From Siphonodentalium dalli (lineage: Eukaryota > Mollusca > Scaphopoda > Gadilida > Siphonodentaliidae), in the NCBI GenBank assembly GCA_032622095.1, contig CP136068.1, positions 164,695,465 to 164,759,464 of the forward strand: a DNA stretch of 64,000 bases. The letters are read 5' to 3'. The position numbers and the translations under genes are program-made. Below the pieces are notes generated by a model, which saw nothing but the letters and a program-made list of their open reading frames with translations, ran no database searches and had not been told where the DNA came from. Numbering within the stretch: the first letter of the stretch is position 1; each line of letters begins with the position of its first letter. This document shows, piece by piece, positions 27,982-38,822 of the stretch.

Positions 27982-28539
27982 CTATTTGATTGGAGCTACT
28001 TCATTTATTAAGGATAACAGTGCTTCCTTGAAAATGTGCCAAGCCCTATTTATGTCGTCACATTCAATGACGTTCATCCAATCAATTTCTTGGAGTTTTT
28101 GAATGAAATTGAGATCAGAATAACTTTTCATGCATCTCAATTTAACAGAATTATGGGAGCCAAAGAATTCCTTTTTAGCTTTTCTGATACAGTATATAAC
28201 ACTGTGATCACTGAGTCCAGAGACAAGAACGCCGAAATGACTGAATTTGTCAGGGTCAGATACAAATATAAGATCAATCAAAGTTGATGAAGTTTTTGTA
28301 ATACGGATACAATCTTTGATGATTTGTGTTAGACTTTTGAATATATCCACACTCTTTTGTAGTGAGTTATGTCTGGTGGGATTATTGAATAAATCAACAT
28401 TAAAATCACCGAGGATGATGGATTCATTATCCAAAAAATCCTTCTCATGACAGAAATTCTCAAATTTACTGACAAACTCATAGAATTTCGGAAGACGATA
28501 AACTACACCGACTAATAATGGTTTTGATTTCGGAAACAT
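27982..28539 (-). pseudogene. LINE endonuclease fragment
   Basis: A 185-codon open stretch shows the second half of an exonuclease-endonuclease-phosphatase fold endonuclease as found in LINEs. The visible landmarks are 'ILGDFNVDLF', 'STLIDLIFVS' and 'GLSDHSVIYC'; the last is the catalytic SDH motif. In-family sequence continues upstream to about 28715 ('GGGVCLYVG') through a frame change, so the N-terminal half is incomplete. In an active LINE this enzyme nicks target DNA to prime reverse transcription. Here it is a relic. The plus-strand ORFs across it (28036-28450) are shadows. Confidence 0.85.
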
Positions 28540-28730
28540 TATATCAATCCAACATGATTCAAAGTCTTCATGATCTATATCTGATCTGTGATTAAAAGAT
28601 ATCGATTGATGTATAGGGGCCTACATAAAGGCATACGCCCCCGCCATCCCTTTGACGGTCCTTTCGTACAACAGAATATTCACCAATCGCTATCTCCAAA
28701 TAGGCTCTGTTATGCTACAATCCCACAGTT

Positions 28731-28989
28731 GGCATAGCGCCTGAGTACTAACTTATCAGTTTCACGCAACCGAACAATTCCATAATATGTCTTTAATTAA
28801 TGTGTTGGGGTCTTTGAATTATACCACATGGACACCTGGGGTCGTCACGAATCTGATTTTTGTGAGTCACCTTATTCGGTGGACGTTTCTTATAGCGGTC
28901 GTTTGTCGACTTAGAATTTTCTGATTATTTTGTTGTCCGGATGATAACTCAAGTTGTGATTATCCGATTTTATAGCTTTCGTATGTGGA
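28731..28989. other. Intergenic stretch, nothing recognised
   Basis: AT-rich sequence between the truncated LINE and the degenerate repeats. I see no ORF, RNA gene or repeat structure in it. Confidence 0.5.
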
Positions 28990-29560
28990 AAAAATCACAT
29001 GAAAATACAAGTCAAATTCGAATTTGGGTTCCGTCTGACATTTTCTGACTGAGTTATGCCCAATTTGTCCCTCCGTACGCCCGTTCGTCCCGAGAAAGTT
29101 GTCCGGGGGTTATTTCGAACAAGTATCAACGGATCTAAAAGAATTTGGTATATATATAAGTTCACACTGGGAATATCGCAAACAATGCCCGGCCGGATCT
29201 TTTCACACCCGTTATACGACCCTTTGATTGTCATTTTTTATTGGCGTTTAGCACCCACGAAAAGTTTTCCGGAGGTTATTTCGAACAATTATAAACGGAT
29301 TTTAAATTTAAGAGTTTTAAATTGGTATGTGATGTCACAAAATGAGATTCTGAAGCGAGTACGCAAAATGGGCCCCGTTATACATTTTTTTTTACCAGAG
29401 TTACGGCCCTTTGTGTTGATTCTAATTGTTTTTGGAGTTTAGCACCCAGGAAAAGTTGTCCGGGGTTTATTTCAAACAATTATCAACGGATTTGAAAGAT
29501 TTTTGCTATATGAATTCACAAGAGGCGTTTCTGAAACGAGTTCGCAAACTAGACCGGGGG
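28990..29560. repeat. Degenerate tandem repeat of about 170-190 bp (three units)
   Basis: The block 'aaagttgtccgggggttatttcgaac' type sequence recurs at about 29097, 29265 and 29455. It is followed each time by 'aa(g/t)tatcaacggat', and preceded in two units by 'ttagcaccca(c/g)gaaaag'. Copies differ at many positions, so this is an old array. The ORFs over it (28995-29234, 29056-29442 and 29503-29763) are incidental. The remaining 29560-30060 shows nothing I can identify. Confidence 0.75.
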
Positions 29561-30070
29561 GCCCACCGCTCCTGCTAAATCTAGTGCGCAATCGCGAGGC
29601 TCCTGTGCGTTTCCAGCGAGAGAAAGTCTGCCATGCCCAGAATTTGAGCTCAGGGAGCGTTATTGTGACAAGTATACGTATAAGAAAAATTTTATGTTCC
29701 TCCCTCAATAAATGGCCATTGTGTATATCTATAAAGCGGCTCTTGATCCGCAGGATTCTATAAACCTGAAATTCTTTGTATTTTCCCAACCTCATCATGT
29801 ATAGTCGGTGTGTAATTGTGTATGCTTCTATTAAGTCTCACCTGTCTCCTCTAAATGATAAGGTTGGTAGATCTAATTTCCTTAGCCGATCTTCATCATA
29901 GCTTAATCTTGACATATTGACTACAAAATGACTATCACTCAGGTAATTTGACTTCAATCAAACTCAAACTCGATTCTTTTGGCGATCTTGTGGATGCTTG
30001 CATTCCTGACTTACAGTTACACCTCCCAAACCGGAAGCGGATGTAGGGGGTGGTAACCCACATCGACTTA

Positions 30071-30078
30071 TGACGTCA
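30071..30078. promoter_or_regulatory. Perfect CRE palindrome TGACGTCA upstream of the kinase
   Basis: TGACGTCA lies 179 bases before the kinase ATG. This is the full cAMP-response element bound by CREB/CREM factors. CREM drives many post-meiotic testis genes in vertebrates, which fits a TSSK gene, but binding here is inference. No TATA box is obvious nearby. Confidence 0.4.
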
Positions 30079-30256
30079 AGTGATAACGTTGTTCCTGTTT
30101 ATTGCCTCATTTCCATACATAGATGTCACGTTCTGAAATCAGTGGCCAATCTGTGATGATGAGTGTATACAGAGAAAGTGTCTTCTTGTGCCACATACAT
30201 CTCATTGTGGTGTAGTTCATTTTGGTGAAGGCTAGCAACTGCCTTCTACGAAGTAA

Positions 30257-31189
30257 ATGATCAGTGGTAAGAAGGCTAGAGAGACCACAGAAAAAGATAA
30301 AAATGAAAAGACAAACAAAAGAGTACCCAGGATCAACAGGGAATCCACGACAGCCAGAGAATTTTTACAGATGGCCGACGTTCTCGTTGAGAAAGGATAC
30401 AGACTAGGACCAAAGATAGGAGAAGGTAGCTATGCTAGAGTTAGAGTACTTGAAAAAGAAAAAGATGGAAGAATTCTTGCAGTTAAAATTGTTAACCGCA
30501 AAAAAGCTGTTCCAGATTATTTACACCGATTTCTTCCGAGAGAACTGCAGATACTTTGCAGAATTGATCATAAAAATATTGTGAACATACACGAGGTTAT
30601 TCATGGTCATGACCACGTGTACGTCATAATGGATTATGCTGAACGCGGTGATCTGCTTGACCATGTCAGGCGCAACGGTGCTATTCCAGACTTCGAAGCA
30701 AAGCGCATGTTTAGACAATTGTCCGAAGCAGTTAGCTATCTGCATGGCATAGACGTGGCTCACCGAGATTTGAAATGCGAGAATGTTCTTCTTAAGAAAG
30801 ACTACAGCGTAGTTTTGAGCGATTTTGGTTTCTCTCGATCTGTGATAACGGACACAGGTGAGAGCATTTTGAGTAAGACATTTTGTGGAAGTGCAGCATA
30901 TGCTTCACCAGAATTACTCAGGGGAATTCCATATGAACCAAAAGGGAACGATGTTTGGAGTTTGGGTTGTGTTTGCTACATAATGATAACGGGGTCCATG
31001 CCGTACGATGACGGTAATGTGAAAGTTATGATCCAAAAACAATTAACGGAGAAGATAGCATTCCCAGCATCGGTCATCGAAAAGCTAGTGACACCGTGCA
31101 AGAACCTCATCCGACAAATGTTGGAGCCTGATATAGGAAAGCGGCTTTCTATCGATCAAGTTTTGAACTCACATTGGATCAAAGAATGA
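30257..31189 (+). CDS. TSSK-like: Testis-specific serine/threonine kinase (TSSK) family protein, intronless
   Basis: A complete 310-residue protein kinase in one exon. After a basic, charged N-terminal tail (about 1-45), the kinase domain covers about 48-308. All catalytic features are present: glycine loop GEGSYARV (55-62), ATP lysine K77, helix-C E96, HRDLKCEN (169-176), DFG (189-191), activation-loop T208 in SKTFCGSAAYASPE, APE-like SPE (217-219), D232 and R296. The stretches 'SKTFCGSAAYASPELLRGIPY' and 'GSMPYDD' are hallmarks of the TSSK branch of CAMK-related kinases. These act in sperm formation and function, and several members are intronless. I chose the ATG at 30257 as the first in frame; M39 is a possible later start. 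An AATAAA lies 24 bases after the stop. Which TSSK paralogue it is cannot be decided. The gene is intact and stands alone among repeats. Confidence 0.92.
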   Translation: MISGKKARETTEKDKNEKTNKRVPRINRESTTAREFLQMADVLVEKGYRLGPKIGEGSYARVRVLEKEKDGRILAVKIVNRKKAVPDYLHRFLPRELQILCRIDHKNIVNIHEVIHGHDHVYVIMDYAERGDLLDHVRRNGAIPDFEAKRMFRQLSEAVSYLHGIDVAHRDLKCENVLLKKDYSVVLSDFGFSRSVITDTGESILSKTFCGSAAYASPELLRGIPYEPKGNDVWSLGCVCYIMITGSMPYDDGNVKVMIQKQLTEKIAFPASVIEKLVTPCKNLIRQMLEPDIGKRLSIDQVLNSHWIKE

Positions 31190-31212
31190 TAGAATTCAAC
31201 AAACACTAAAAC

Positions 31213-31218
31213 AATAAA
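31213..31218 (+). terminator. Polyadenylation signal AATAAA of the kinase gene
   Basis: Canonical AATAAA, 24 bases past the kinase stop codon, on the same strand. It suggests a very short 3' UTR. Confidence 0.6.
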
Positions 31219-34200
31219 TGAGGAGTAAAATTGATTATGTTCATTCCCGATGGCGATGTATCATATAATGTAATCGTATGTCAATTAGCAGTGCATGTTT
31301 GTTTTGTTTTTTTGGCTGCGCGAATTATACTTAGTAGTTTACCATGCAGGACCATGCAGGACAGGGATAGTTATTAAAATATCTGATGGGCGCCTACGAT
31401 CGATGCGGTTTGTTTTCTGTTTCTTATTGACAACCGCCTCCACCCGACCGTAAGTTTCATTATTTCACACAAAGCTGGTCTATAGTGTATAGGGAAATAT
31501 AGCTGTTAGCATGCCAGCCAAAATGATATGTGTTTCGGTTTACCATTATGAGAAAATGTTATTACAAATACCTGGCAAATTACCATTAGTATTGTGCATA
31601 TTCGATAGTAATCATACCGAATCGTATCAAACCAGCCCAAATATATCGACAGGTGTCAATTGGGACACACTATATAATCCGAGGCCGGCTCCATACATAA
31701 AAGGTGTAAGTGGGGGGGGGGGCGGCATGTCGCGCTGTCTCCACTGTTTCTCAATGGATATGAATGGAATTGGAATTTAAGTCCGTGTTAGGATATGATA
31801 TATGGAATACATAAACGTTTTGAATTTTTTTAAAATTCAAAAATTTGTTGATTATATTAAATTTTTTCGACTCCAATTGAAACGTGTAAACGGGCGTGAT
31901 GTTGAATTATCTCCTTTGTTTCTCGTATACGTTCTGATACATGACCGGCTTTTCGTATATAGGTAATCGGATTAACGAACAAATTGGCGATGCTAAAAAA
32001 AAAATCTATTTTATTTCAATTTGAACACAATACATTCGCGTGTGTGCTGAAGAATCAATTTATTCATAAATGGCATACCGTTATCCTCAACTCTAGAAAG
32101 GGCTCATTTTGTTCCATAATCAAGACTAATTTTCAATTTTATCAGTATTTATCGTCTAAAAACAAACTATTGTTTTAATATTCGCTCGATTCATGCAGAA
32201 CCCGAAATTACACCCTTCCCATTGAGACGGGAACTTGGCTAAATATTCCTATAACCTATGCCATGCTCGACAAGTTGTCCCAATATAAGCGGAAAACGAC
32301 TAATCAAATTGTCAAATTTAGCCAGAGCTCCAACTACCCGAAAAAGCACAACGCAGCAATAAGAATCGAGACTCCACTTCTCCGCGCATGGCTAAGAATA
32401 GGTATTGTTTATTGTCATTCTGTTTTTTTTCTTCGTACCATATATATTGGTTGGAAGATTAAACATATCTATCTATCTATCTATAGACTATATATTACTA
32501 GTGGCAGGCATCTGAAATTTATTAGCTGTTTCGAACATTTGAGGTATGTATACGCAATCAGTTCACATTTTCCCACCGATCGATGGCATCTTGGGTGTCA
32601 CCATTTGAATCTATCGGAAAACCATAAAGCCCCCATTAACGAGCAGATATTTTTCAAATTGCACATGCGTGATGAAGCTTCATATATATCTATAGGCGTA
32701 ATTTGACCTTATGTAAGTATCATGTGCTTGGTTGCGATTAAACCTTCATTCACATTCACACTGAAACAGAGATGTCAACACGATGACGTAACCCATCGTG
32801 GGAAATTTTGGAAATATAGAGAGAAGATAAGATAAGATGAGACAAGATAAAAGTCGGAGAAAAAAACATTTTACAAACACATGCAGGCTCTGAAGAGCTT
32901 TTGACCGACTTTAAAAAAGCAGATGAAAATTAGATACGGATGGGTGATTCTGCGGTAAATGAACAATTTGAATTCCTGGGTATACCAGGAATTGAAAATT
33001 AACTGCATTGTCTGATATGGCTTAATTATGACCAAGTATATCTTCTAATAGTCGAGAAAATAAGTCTGGAAAAAATTATATTCCAACGGTTTTCTCAATA
33101 TTTCGATATTATCGCGCTTGGGTTAACAGTTAAACACCAGTACCCAAACGCCAGTGGCATCAGTGTGTCTCTATTGAGAAATCTGTCATATACCTAAGCA
33201 CACAACTATGCTAATTTATTCCATATTTTAGATATTATTTGATAAAATAGCTCGTTTCAAATAACATCTGGGTGAGCATGGTGTCATTTTATATGTTTTA
33301 AATACATATTGGGGCCTATTTATATAGAAACAGAGATAAATATTCCTGATATTCCGCGTAGACAAGCAACAATGATGAGCGTTATATAGCACTTTGCGCA
33401 TATATCGACGGTTTAATCATAAAACTTTTAGTCATTTAAATACAATTTCTGCAAACCGGTGATTTTTGCGTTTGGGCAATGACTAATATAGCCACTGTCA
33501 TGCTATAAGCCTATATATAACGGTATATTGAGAATAAAAATCGTCCTTTACCCAAACACCTTTTGGGGATTCTGCAATGGCGCGTTCTGCATGGTAATGA
33601 CGCGTTTGGGTAATGACTATTTTCACTCCGTCGGGACATTATATTTCGAATTTTTCCCGTCCACGGAAACCAACTAATTTATGAACATATTGGCTTTGTT
33701 TTTATAAAGTCATGTGTATGTTCCAAGGCGGGTGACAGGGACCTGTCAGATGGGGTTGTGTGATCACCTGTACATATTATCAGTTTATCGAGCTATTCAT
33801 ACTTACGCCAAAGTAATCTGTACATATTAGCAGCCCCAAATTTCCAAGTTTCAATATCACCCCTCCCCTCGGGTTGAAATATTCCAATATATGCAGCAAG
33901 TTTTAATTGTTGGACAATTAACACCACCTCTGGATGCTCTACGTATCACATCTTTCATCAGATTAATCTGATTTATTGTTCAAAAAACATGACCGCCATT
34001 GGCTGTCTTAAATATCTACTTTTGATTTCATTGAAACTGCAGCCGTCATTTATGGGCGGACTATTCGGAATATTTACAGGCATTATCATCTCTATATAGG
34101 AGATATCGAATTTGAATGTTTTCGATCAAAAACATTGCCACGGTCAGTCTTCTTTAATTTGTATCATTAATTCCTTTGGCGCTCTCTACAATCCCAATCT

Positions 34201-34479
34201 TTCATTAGATACAAATTTGTTCAACCACCCTTATCATCCATGTTTATCTCACAGTCAACACTAAATCACCCAACACAAATTGAATATTATAATTATATTC
34301 TAATGGACATATCAGTACGTACCGCCCACCAATAGGCTACATGGTTACTAAGCACCACAAGCCATCTCAATCTCGCTACACATTCATTACTAAAATGGCT
34401 TCCGATGAGAACGGACTGTGTTGTTAAACCACATGTAACACGATAATATAGCAGCTCCATGAATTCCGTTCCCAGTTCT
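31219..34479. other. AT-rich intergenic region without recognised genes
   Basis: ORFs here (89 aa at 31511, 64 aa at 31984, 147 aa at 32263) have no recognisable domain and are likely chance. Small features seen: a 10-bp tandem doublet 'accatgcagg' at about 31341-31365, a G10 run near 31713, an ATCT run at about 32467-32484, and GATAA repeats at about 32823-32850. A segment at about 33755-33835 is repeated inverted at 63046-63130. Confidence 0.5.
33755..33835 (+). repeat. Dispersed 80-bp segment, inverted copy at 63046-63130
   Basis: The sequence from 'gtgtgatcacctgtacatat' to 'ctgtacatattagcag' matches the reverse complement of 63046-63130 with only small differences. It is bounded by near-identical direct repeats 'ctgtacatatta(t/g)cag'. 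On the right it is part of a 567-bp block that interrupts the outer arm. Confidence 0.8.
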
Positions 34480-35333
34480 CCTAAAATTGCACTTGTCGTT
34501 ACTACATCGGCTGCGTAGCCAGAGCAATTGTGGCCACCCGGGAATCCTTGTATTTTCGTGCGGTCCCACCCAGCGGGCATCTATAGGAAAGGGACGCGAC
34601 CATGCAGCCCCTTCCAAATTTTCGAAAATTGGGCTGAAGTCGTGCATGGGGTGTCAAAATAGCACTTTCGTTACTAAATCGGCTGCGTAGCCAGAGCCAT
34701 GGTGGCCACCCGGGAATCCTTGTATTTTCGTGCGGTAACACCCAGCGGGCATCTATACGAAAGGGACGCGACCATGCAGCCCCTTCCAAATTTGGGCTGA
34801 AGTCGTGCATGGGGTTTCAACATAGCACTTTTCGTTACTAAATCGGCTGCGTAGCCAGAGCCATGGTGGCCACCCGGGAATCCTTGTATTTTCGTGCGGT
34901 AACACCCAGCGGGCATCTATACGAAAGGGACGCGACCATGCAGCCCCTTCCAAATTTTCGAAATTTGGGCTGAAGTCGTGCATGGGGTTTCAACATAGCA
35001 CTTTTCGTTACTAAATTGGCTGCGTAGCCAGAGCCATGGTGGCCACCCGGGAATCCTTGTATTTTCGTGCCGTTCCACCCAGCGGGCATCTATATGAAAG
35101 GGACGCGACCATGCAGCCCCTTTCAAATTTTCGAAAATCGGGCTGAAGTCGTGCATGGGGTGTCAAAATAGCACTTTTCGTTACTAAATCGGCTGCGTAG
35201 CCAGAGTCATGGTGGCCACCCGGGAATCCTTGTATTTTCGTGCGGGGCCACCCAGCGGGCATCTATAGGAAAGGGACGCGACCATGCAGCCCCTTCCAAA
35301 TTTTCGAAAATTGGGCTGAAGTCGTGCATGGGG
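34480..35333. repeat. Tandem array, 173-bp unit, five copies
   Basis: The landmark 'tcggctgcgtagccagagc' starts at 34507, 34679, 34843, 35016 and 35189, giving spacings of 172, 164, 173 and 173. The 164 reflects a 9-bp deletion. Copies are close but not identical. Each contains 'ccaccCGGGaatccttgtat' and 'gggctgaagtcgtgcatggg'. The overlapping minus-strand ORFs of 67-102 aa are products of the repeat and not genes. Confidence 0.92.
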
Positions 35334-35365
35334 TGAGTAGTACATGGGGCTCGTTAGGTGCAATC

Positions 35366-35520
35366 GTAAAATTGGGCGTAAGTGTATTTTGAGTATGTTA
35401 GTACTATAGTACTATATATTTGAGAATCGTTGATAAAATTGGGCGTAAGTGTATTTTGAGTATGTTAGTACTATAGTACTATATATTTGAGAATCGTTGA
35501 TAAAAATGGGCGTAAGTATA
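35366..35520. repeat. 67-bp tandem repeat, about 2.3 copies
   Basis: 'attgggcgtaagtgtatttt' starts at 35371 and 35438, with a partial third near 35505. The unit contains the short palindrome 'agtactatagtact'. Confidence 0.9.
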
Positions 35521-35584
35521 TTTTCGATATGGGCGTCAGAGCGTCACATGTGTTTATATTTTTGTGAAGAATACTTCTTACTGA

Positions 35585-35880
35585 AATAATCTCGGCCGAC
35601 TATTGCGTGTCTGCAACTAAATAATCTCAGTTTTAAGATGGCTTAACCAATTCATAGAGCAGGTCGTCAGAGCGTCATGTGTGTATATTGTTGACTAACA
35701 AGTAATCGTGTGAAGTTGCTTTTTTTTTTTATAATCTCGGCCGACTATTAAATGTCTGACACATCAACTAAATAATATCAGCTTAAGACGACTTAACCAA
35801 ATTATGTGCTTAAAGGTTCAGACAGGCATACATCTTACTGAAAATAATCTCGGCCGACTATTAAATGTCTGACACATCAA
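35585..35880. repeat. Short array of the ATAATCTCGGCCGACTATT module
   Basis: The module 'ataatctcggccgactatt', followed by 'gtctg...caactaaataat', occurs at about 35586, 35731 and 35844. It also occurs inverted at the extreme right end of the window (about 63945-64000). The outer inverted repeat starts in this array on the left, and the window edge cuts it on the right. Confidence 0.85.
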
Positions 35881-36774
35881 CTAAATAATTTTGAGCAAAA
35901 GATGAATATTCCTACCTACTGGATAGTTCGTATTCATCCGAAGAAATGTCTGATTCTGTCAACTGGGATTTAAAAAATGAACACTTTAAATATTGTATAT
36001 CCTATCATATGTGAACTTGAATTATGTCATCACCAATAAATGCATGCAAAATCGATTATCTTTTCAATAATATCTCGCTGGGTTCTATCGTGGTAAAAAT
36101 CTTTTGTTTGACAAGAGATTTTCCACTCAATGTTAGTCACAGACCAACGTCATAATACGTGATCAGTAAGTGTGCCAATCGGGTATCCACCGATGCCTGC
36201 AATGTTTTATTTGCAATAATTGGACATTATACTCTCACGTAAATAACAAGGAGCGTTTATTCATTACCTCTCTATCACGATGAAGTTATTAAGCATCGTG
36301 TAGCACTATTTCACCAAAGGTCACATGTTAGACGTACACACGTATACATACGTAATATCAGACTAAACAAAGCTGTTGATATGTTTCTTTCATCTTTTAT
36401 ATGATAGCGCTATATGTTATATACTCGATAGACCTAGTTACAGTCACAATCGCACATAAGCGAAACAAACGCTCTTTATTTAAATAACAGGGAGGCTACT
36501 CTAACACTCTTAGTTTTTCCAACAAAATTCGATCACCAATAGAACTGTCTGCGAAACAACGATGACTTATAACAATCTTTAACTTATTTATCGATCTATG
36601 GTAGAACATGGCCGCAACAAAATCATGACCATAACAAAAAACATTACCTTACCATTACGCATGAATATAAATTTACCATGCGTAAATACTGTCAGATTAT
36701 CGTCTGATGAGCAAATCCGATGTTTACATTATACTTAATCTCAGGTATGACTAGAATTGTATCATGTGTGCACA
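35731..36774 (+). repeat. Outer inverted repeat, left arm (A)
   Basis: This stretch is repeated in reverse complement at 62427-64000 with few substitutions. For example, 'cgatcaccaatagaactgtc' at about 36530 mirrors 'gacagttctattggtgatcg' at about 62643. The left arm lacks a 567-bp block present on the right (63046-63612). No ORF of note lies here. It carries two copies of an AATAAA/CGCTC motif in inverted orientations (36250-36260 and 36467-36480). Confidence 0.9.
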
Positions 36775-36780
36775 CATATA

Positions 36781-36852
<72 letters not shown>
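36775..36852. repeat. TA microsatellite at the left edge of the inserted ATPase element
   Basis: About 78 bases of nearly pure TA. A second tract at 42077-42105 bounds the other side of the 5.2-kb element. The element therefore lies within a TA/TG microsatellite, and no target-site duplication can be defined. Confidence 0.95.
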
Positions 36853-36855
<3 letters not shown>

Positions 36856-37189
36856 TCATAGCGTGACGAGCAAAATGTGATGTTTACACACTTAAGCTAT
36901 GGACAAACAATACATCTCGCATCTACAGTGGAGTGGCATTGTACTTCATTGTGAATTAAGTCACTCTGGGTTATTTGACCATAAACCTTTTACACCTTAG
37001 CCCTTGGTTTATTGTAATTTAATGAAAATTTTACACATCGTGATTGCTTTCAAAAATAGTGCAACTTACCTGTTGGTAATACACGAATGAAGAGCGTTTA
37101 ACTGATACGAAATTACTACACGAATGAACTGAGTCTTGACATTTATATTTCACATCTTTCTTAAATGTTCCAAAACATACATATATAGA

Positions 37190-37345
37190 CATAGTGTTAT
37201 ACAGTCTCATATGTACACACGCTACGACACCATTAAAGGTGGACAATACACTCACGATGTGACAACATATACAGACATGGGCATAGCGTTATACAGTCTT
37301 CTATGTACCAACGCTATGACATCATTAGAAGGGGCAATACACTCA
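37190..37345. repeat. Degenerate repeat of about 90 bp (two units)
   Basis: 'agtgttatacagtctcatatgtac' at 37191 and 'agcgttatacagtcttctatgtac' at 37281, each ending 'caatacactca'. The pair is mirrored at about 41590-41750 in the right arm. Confidence 0.75.
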
Positions 37346-37386
37346 AGGAGTTAAAGTGACACGAAACAAGGGACGTTATGTAATAT

Positions 37387-37740
37387 TGGTGTGTGAATAT
37401 TAAAGGAGCACAATGCGCTCTAAAGGGACACACGGCACTCATTTTGAATGAATGTTAAATAAATACAATAAACGCACTGGTGTTTGAATATTAAAGGAAC
37501 ACAATGCACTCTAAAGGAACACAAGGCACTCATTATGAATGAATGTTAAAGAAATACAATAAACGCACTGGTGTTTGAATATTAAAGGAACACAATGCAC
37601 TCTAAAGGAACACAAGGCACTCATTATGAATGAATGTTAAAGAAACACAATAAACGCACTGGTGTTTGAATATTAAAGGAACACAAGGCACTCTAAAGGG
37701 ACACTAGACACTCATTATGAATGAATGTTAACAATACAAG
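37387..37740. repeat. 91-bp tandem repeat, four units
   Basis: 'tggtgt(g/t)tgaatattaaagg' starts at 37387, 37478, 37569 and 37660, exactly 91 apart. Each unit carries AATAAACGCAC near its end. Mirrored in the right arm at about 41205-41550. Confidence 0.92.
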
Positions 37741-37921
37741 CGCAGTGGTTGAAAGTTAAAATGACACAGAACAATATTTAAAGTTCAAATTTTCGGGCTC
37801 TTAATGTACCATTTATGTATCGTTTCTCACTCTACAATTACCCAATAATCCACTCACTCTCTCCCCGCTTATAGATATATAACGAAAACGAGAATATCAT
37901 GTTGATGAAGTTTATTGAAAT

Positions 37922-38060
37922 TTAATCGTTGTCTGAATCTACAGCCCATTCATTATTATATCCGTGTTTGGTCAGTTTGACCATTTTCTTCATGATCATG
38001 TTATGTATGGGTGATGTTTTCATTCGATGATGGTATTCTATTAATCGTTCGTAACTTTTG
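37922..38060 (-). pseudogene. Conserved 3' ORF end in the left arm, unknown protein
   Basis: On the minus strand, about 45 codons end in an acidic tail 'WAVDSDND' and a stop at 37922, with AATAAA about 10 bases further on. The same peptide is encoded on the plus strand at about 40876-41014 with one residue changed. Upstream, the frame runs into the low-complexity tract, so no start or full protein can be defined. It looks like the 3' exon or C-terminus of a gene carried in the arms. Confidence 0.4.
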
Positions 38061-38089
38061 AGAAAGAGGAACAACAACGACGATGATGA

Positions 38090-38395
38090 CGACCACAACA
38101 ACAACAACAACAACACCGCCACCACCACCACCACCAACAACAACACCACCACCAACAACGACACCACCACCACCAACAACACCACCAACAACAACAACAC
38201 CACCACCAACAACAACAACAACACCACCAACAACAACACCACCACCAACAACAACAACAACACCACCAACATCAGCACCACCACCACCAACAACAACAAC
38301 AACATCTACTTTTGGGGGGGGGGGCAAAATAACATGGCACCGCCGTTGCCGTTGCCGCCGCCGCCGTTGCCGCCGCCGCCGCCGCAGTAAAATAC
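38090..38395. repeat. Low-complexity ACC/AAC tract with GCC end (left arm)
   Basis: About 300 bases of ACC and AAC triplets, a G10 run at 38313-38322, and GCC triplets to about 38388. The strand is strongly asymmetric: almost no T until 38307. Poly-Thr, poly-Asn, poly-Pro, poly-Val and poly-Gly ORFs over it are artefacts. The mirrored tract is at about 40565-40860 and differs in length, as expected of a microsatellite. Confidence 0.9.
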
Positions 38396-38524
38396 CGCAA
38401 AACGCCGCAAACATGTGTTACATAATACAATTTTTTTTATTGTATTAACTATTCACTGTCACTTTCGTCCGAATTGTCATCACTTTCGTCAGAAGTGTCA
38501 TTTGTTTCGTCCAAGAATTTTTCT

Positions 38525-38822
38525 TTGACCAATGACGGCTATTGTATCTTTTGACAGATATGCGTGCCCAGACACGTTTGATGTTCGCTATCGCATTACT
38601 ATGTTTAATAGCCGAGACTTCACTTCTCGTCTGACTCTCTTACCGACAAGACCTGTTGATTCCCCGTCTACACAGTGCTTCTCAGGCAGACTGTTTCATC
38701 TACATAAAGTTAACAAACATACGGACTTCTGATCTGAATTGACAATACAGGACAGATTTTAGGTTATAAGGAACATTTGTATAAAGGAAAACCATATACC
38801 GAGACATTTTAGTCAAGTATAA
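38525..38822. other. Unique 5' flank of the ATPase ORF
   Basis: Start of the non-palindromic centre. A 66-aa ORF at 38532 resembles nothing I know. No TATA box or other promoter element is clear. The ATG at 38823 opens the zinc-finger half described with the ATPase. Confidence 0.4.

Larger units (their letters stand above)
25615..28730 (-). mobile_element. Decayed LINE (non-LTR retrotransposon), CR1/Jockey-like
   Basis: Reading the minus strand from about 28715 down to 25722, successive fragments give the parts of one LINE ORF2 in order: apurinic-type endonuclease, linker, reverse transcriptase with FDTVDHE and YADD motifs, and the C-terminal domain typical of CR1/Jockey-group elements. The fragments are in different frames and broken by stops and frameshifts, so the copy is dead. 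The 5' end appears truncated inside the endonuclease domain. No clear poly-A tail is seen at the 3' end, which abuts the hairpin module at 25612. Clade assignment within the CR1/Jockey group is uncertain. Confidence 0.85.
36853..38524 (+). repeat. Inner inverted repeat, left arm (B)
   Basis: Mirrors 40437-42076 with few differences outside the low-complexity tract. It includes, inverted, the last 24 or so codons of the ATPase ORF with its stop (about 38451-38524). The symmetry therefore enters coding sequence. Confidence 0.9.

Noticed and set aside
32263-32706. 147-aa ORF downstream of the kinase
   Set aside because: No domain, composition like the surrounding AT-rich DNA, and it crosses an ATCT microsatellite.
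37387-37740. Possible CRISPR array
   Set aside because: The 91-bp units are repeated whole, with no short repeats separated by unique spacers, and the sequence is eukaryotic.
38058-38448. Poly-Thr, poly-Asn, poly-Val and poly-Gly ORFs
   Set aside because: By-products of the ACC/AAC/GTT low-complexity tract, open in several frames at once.
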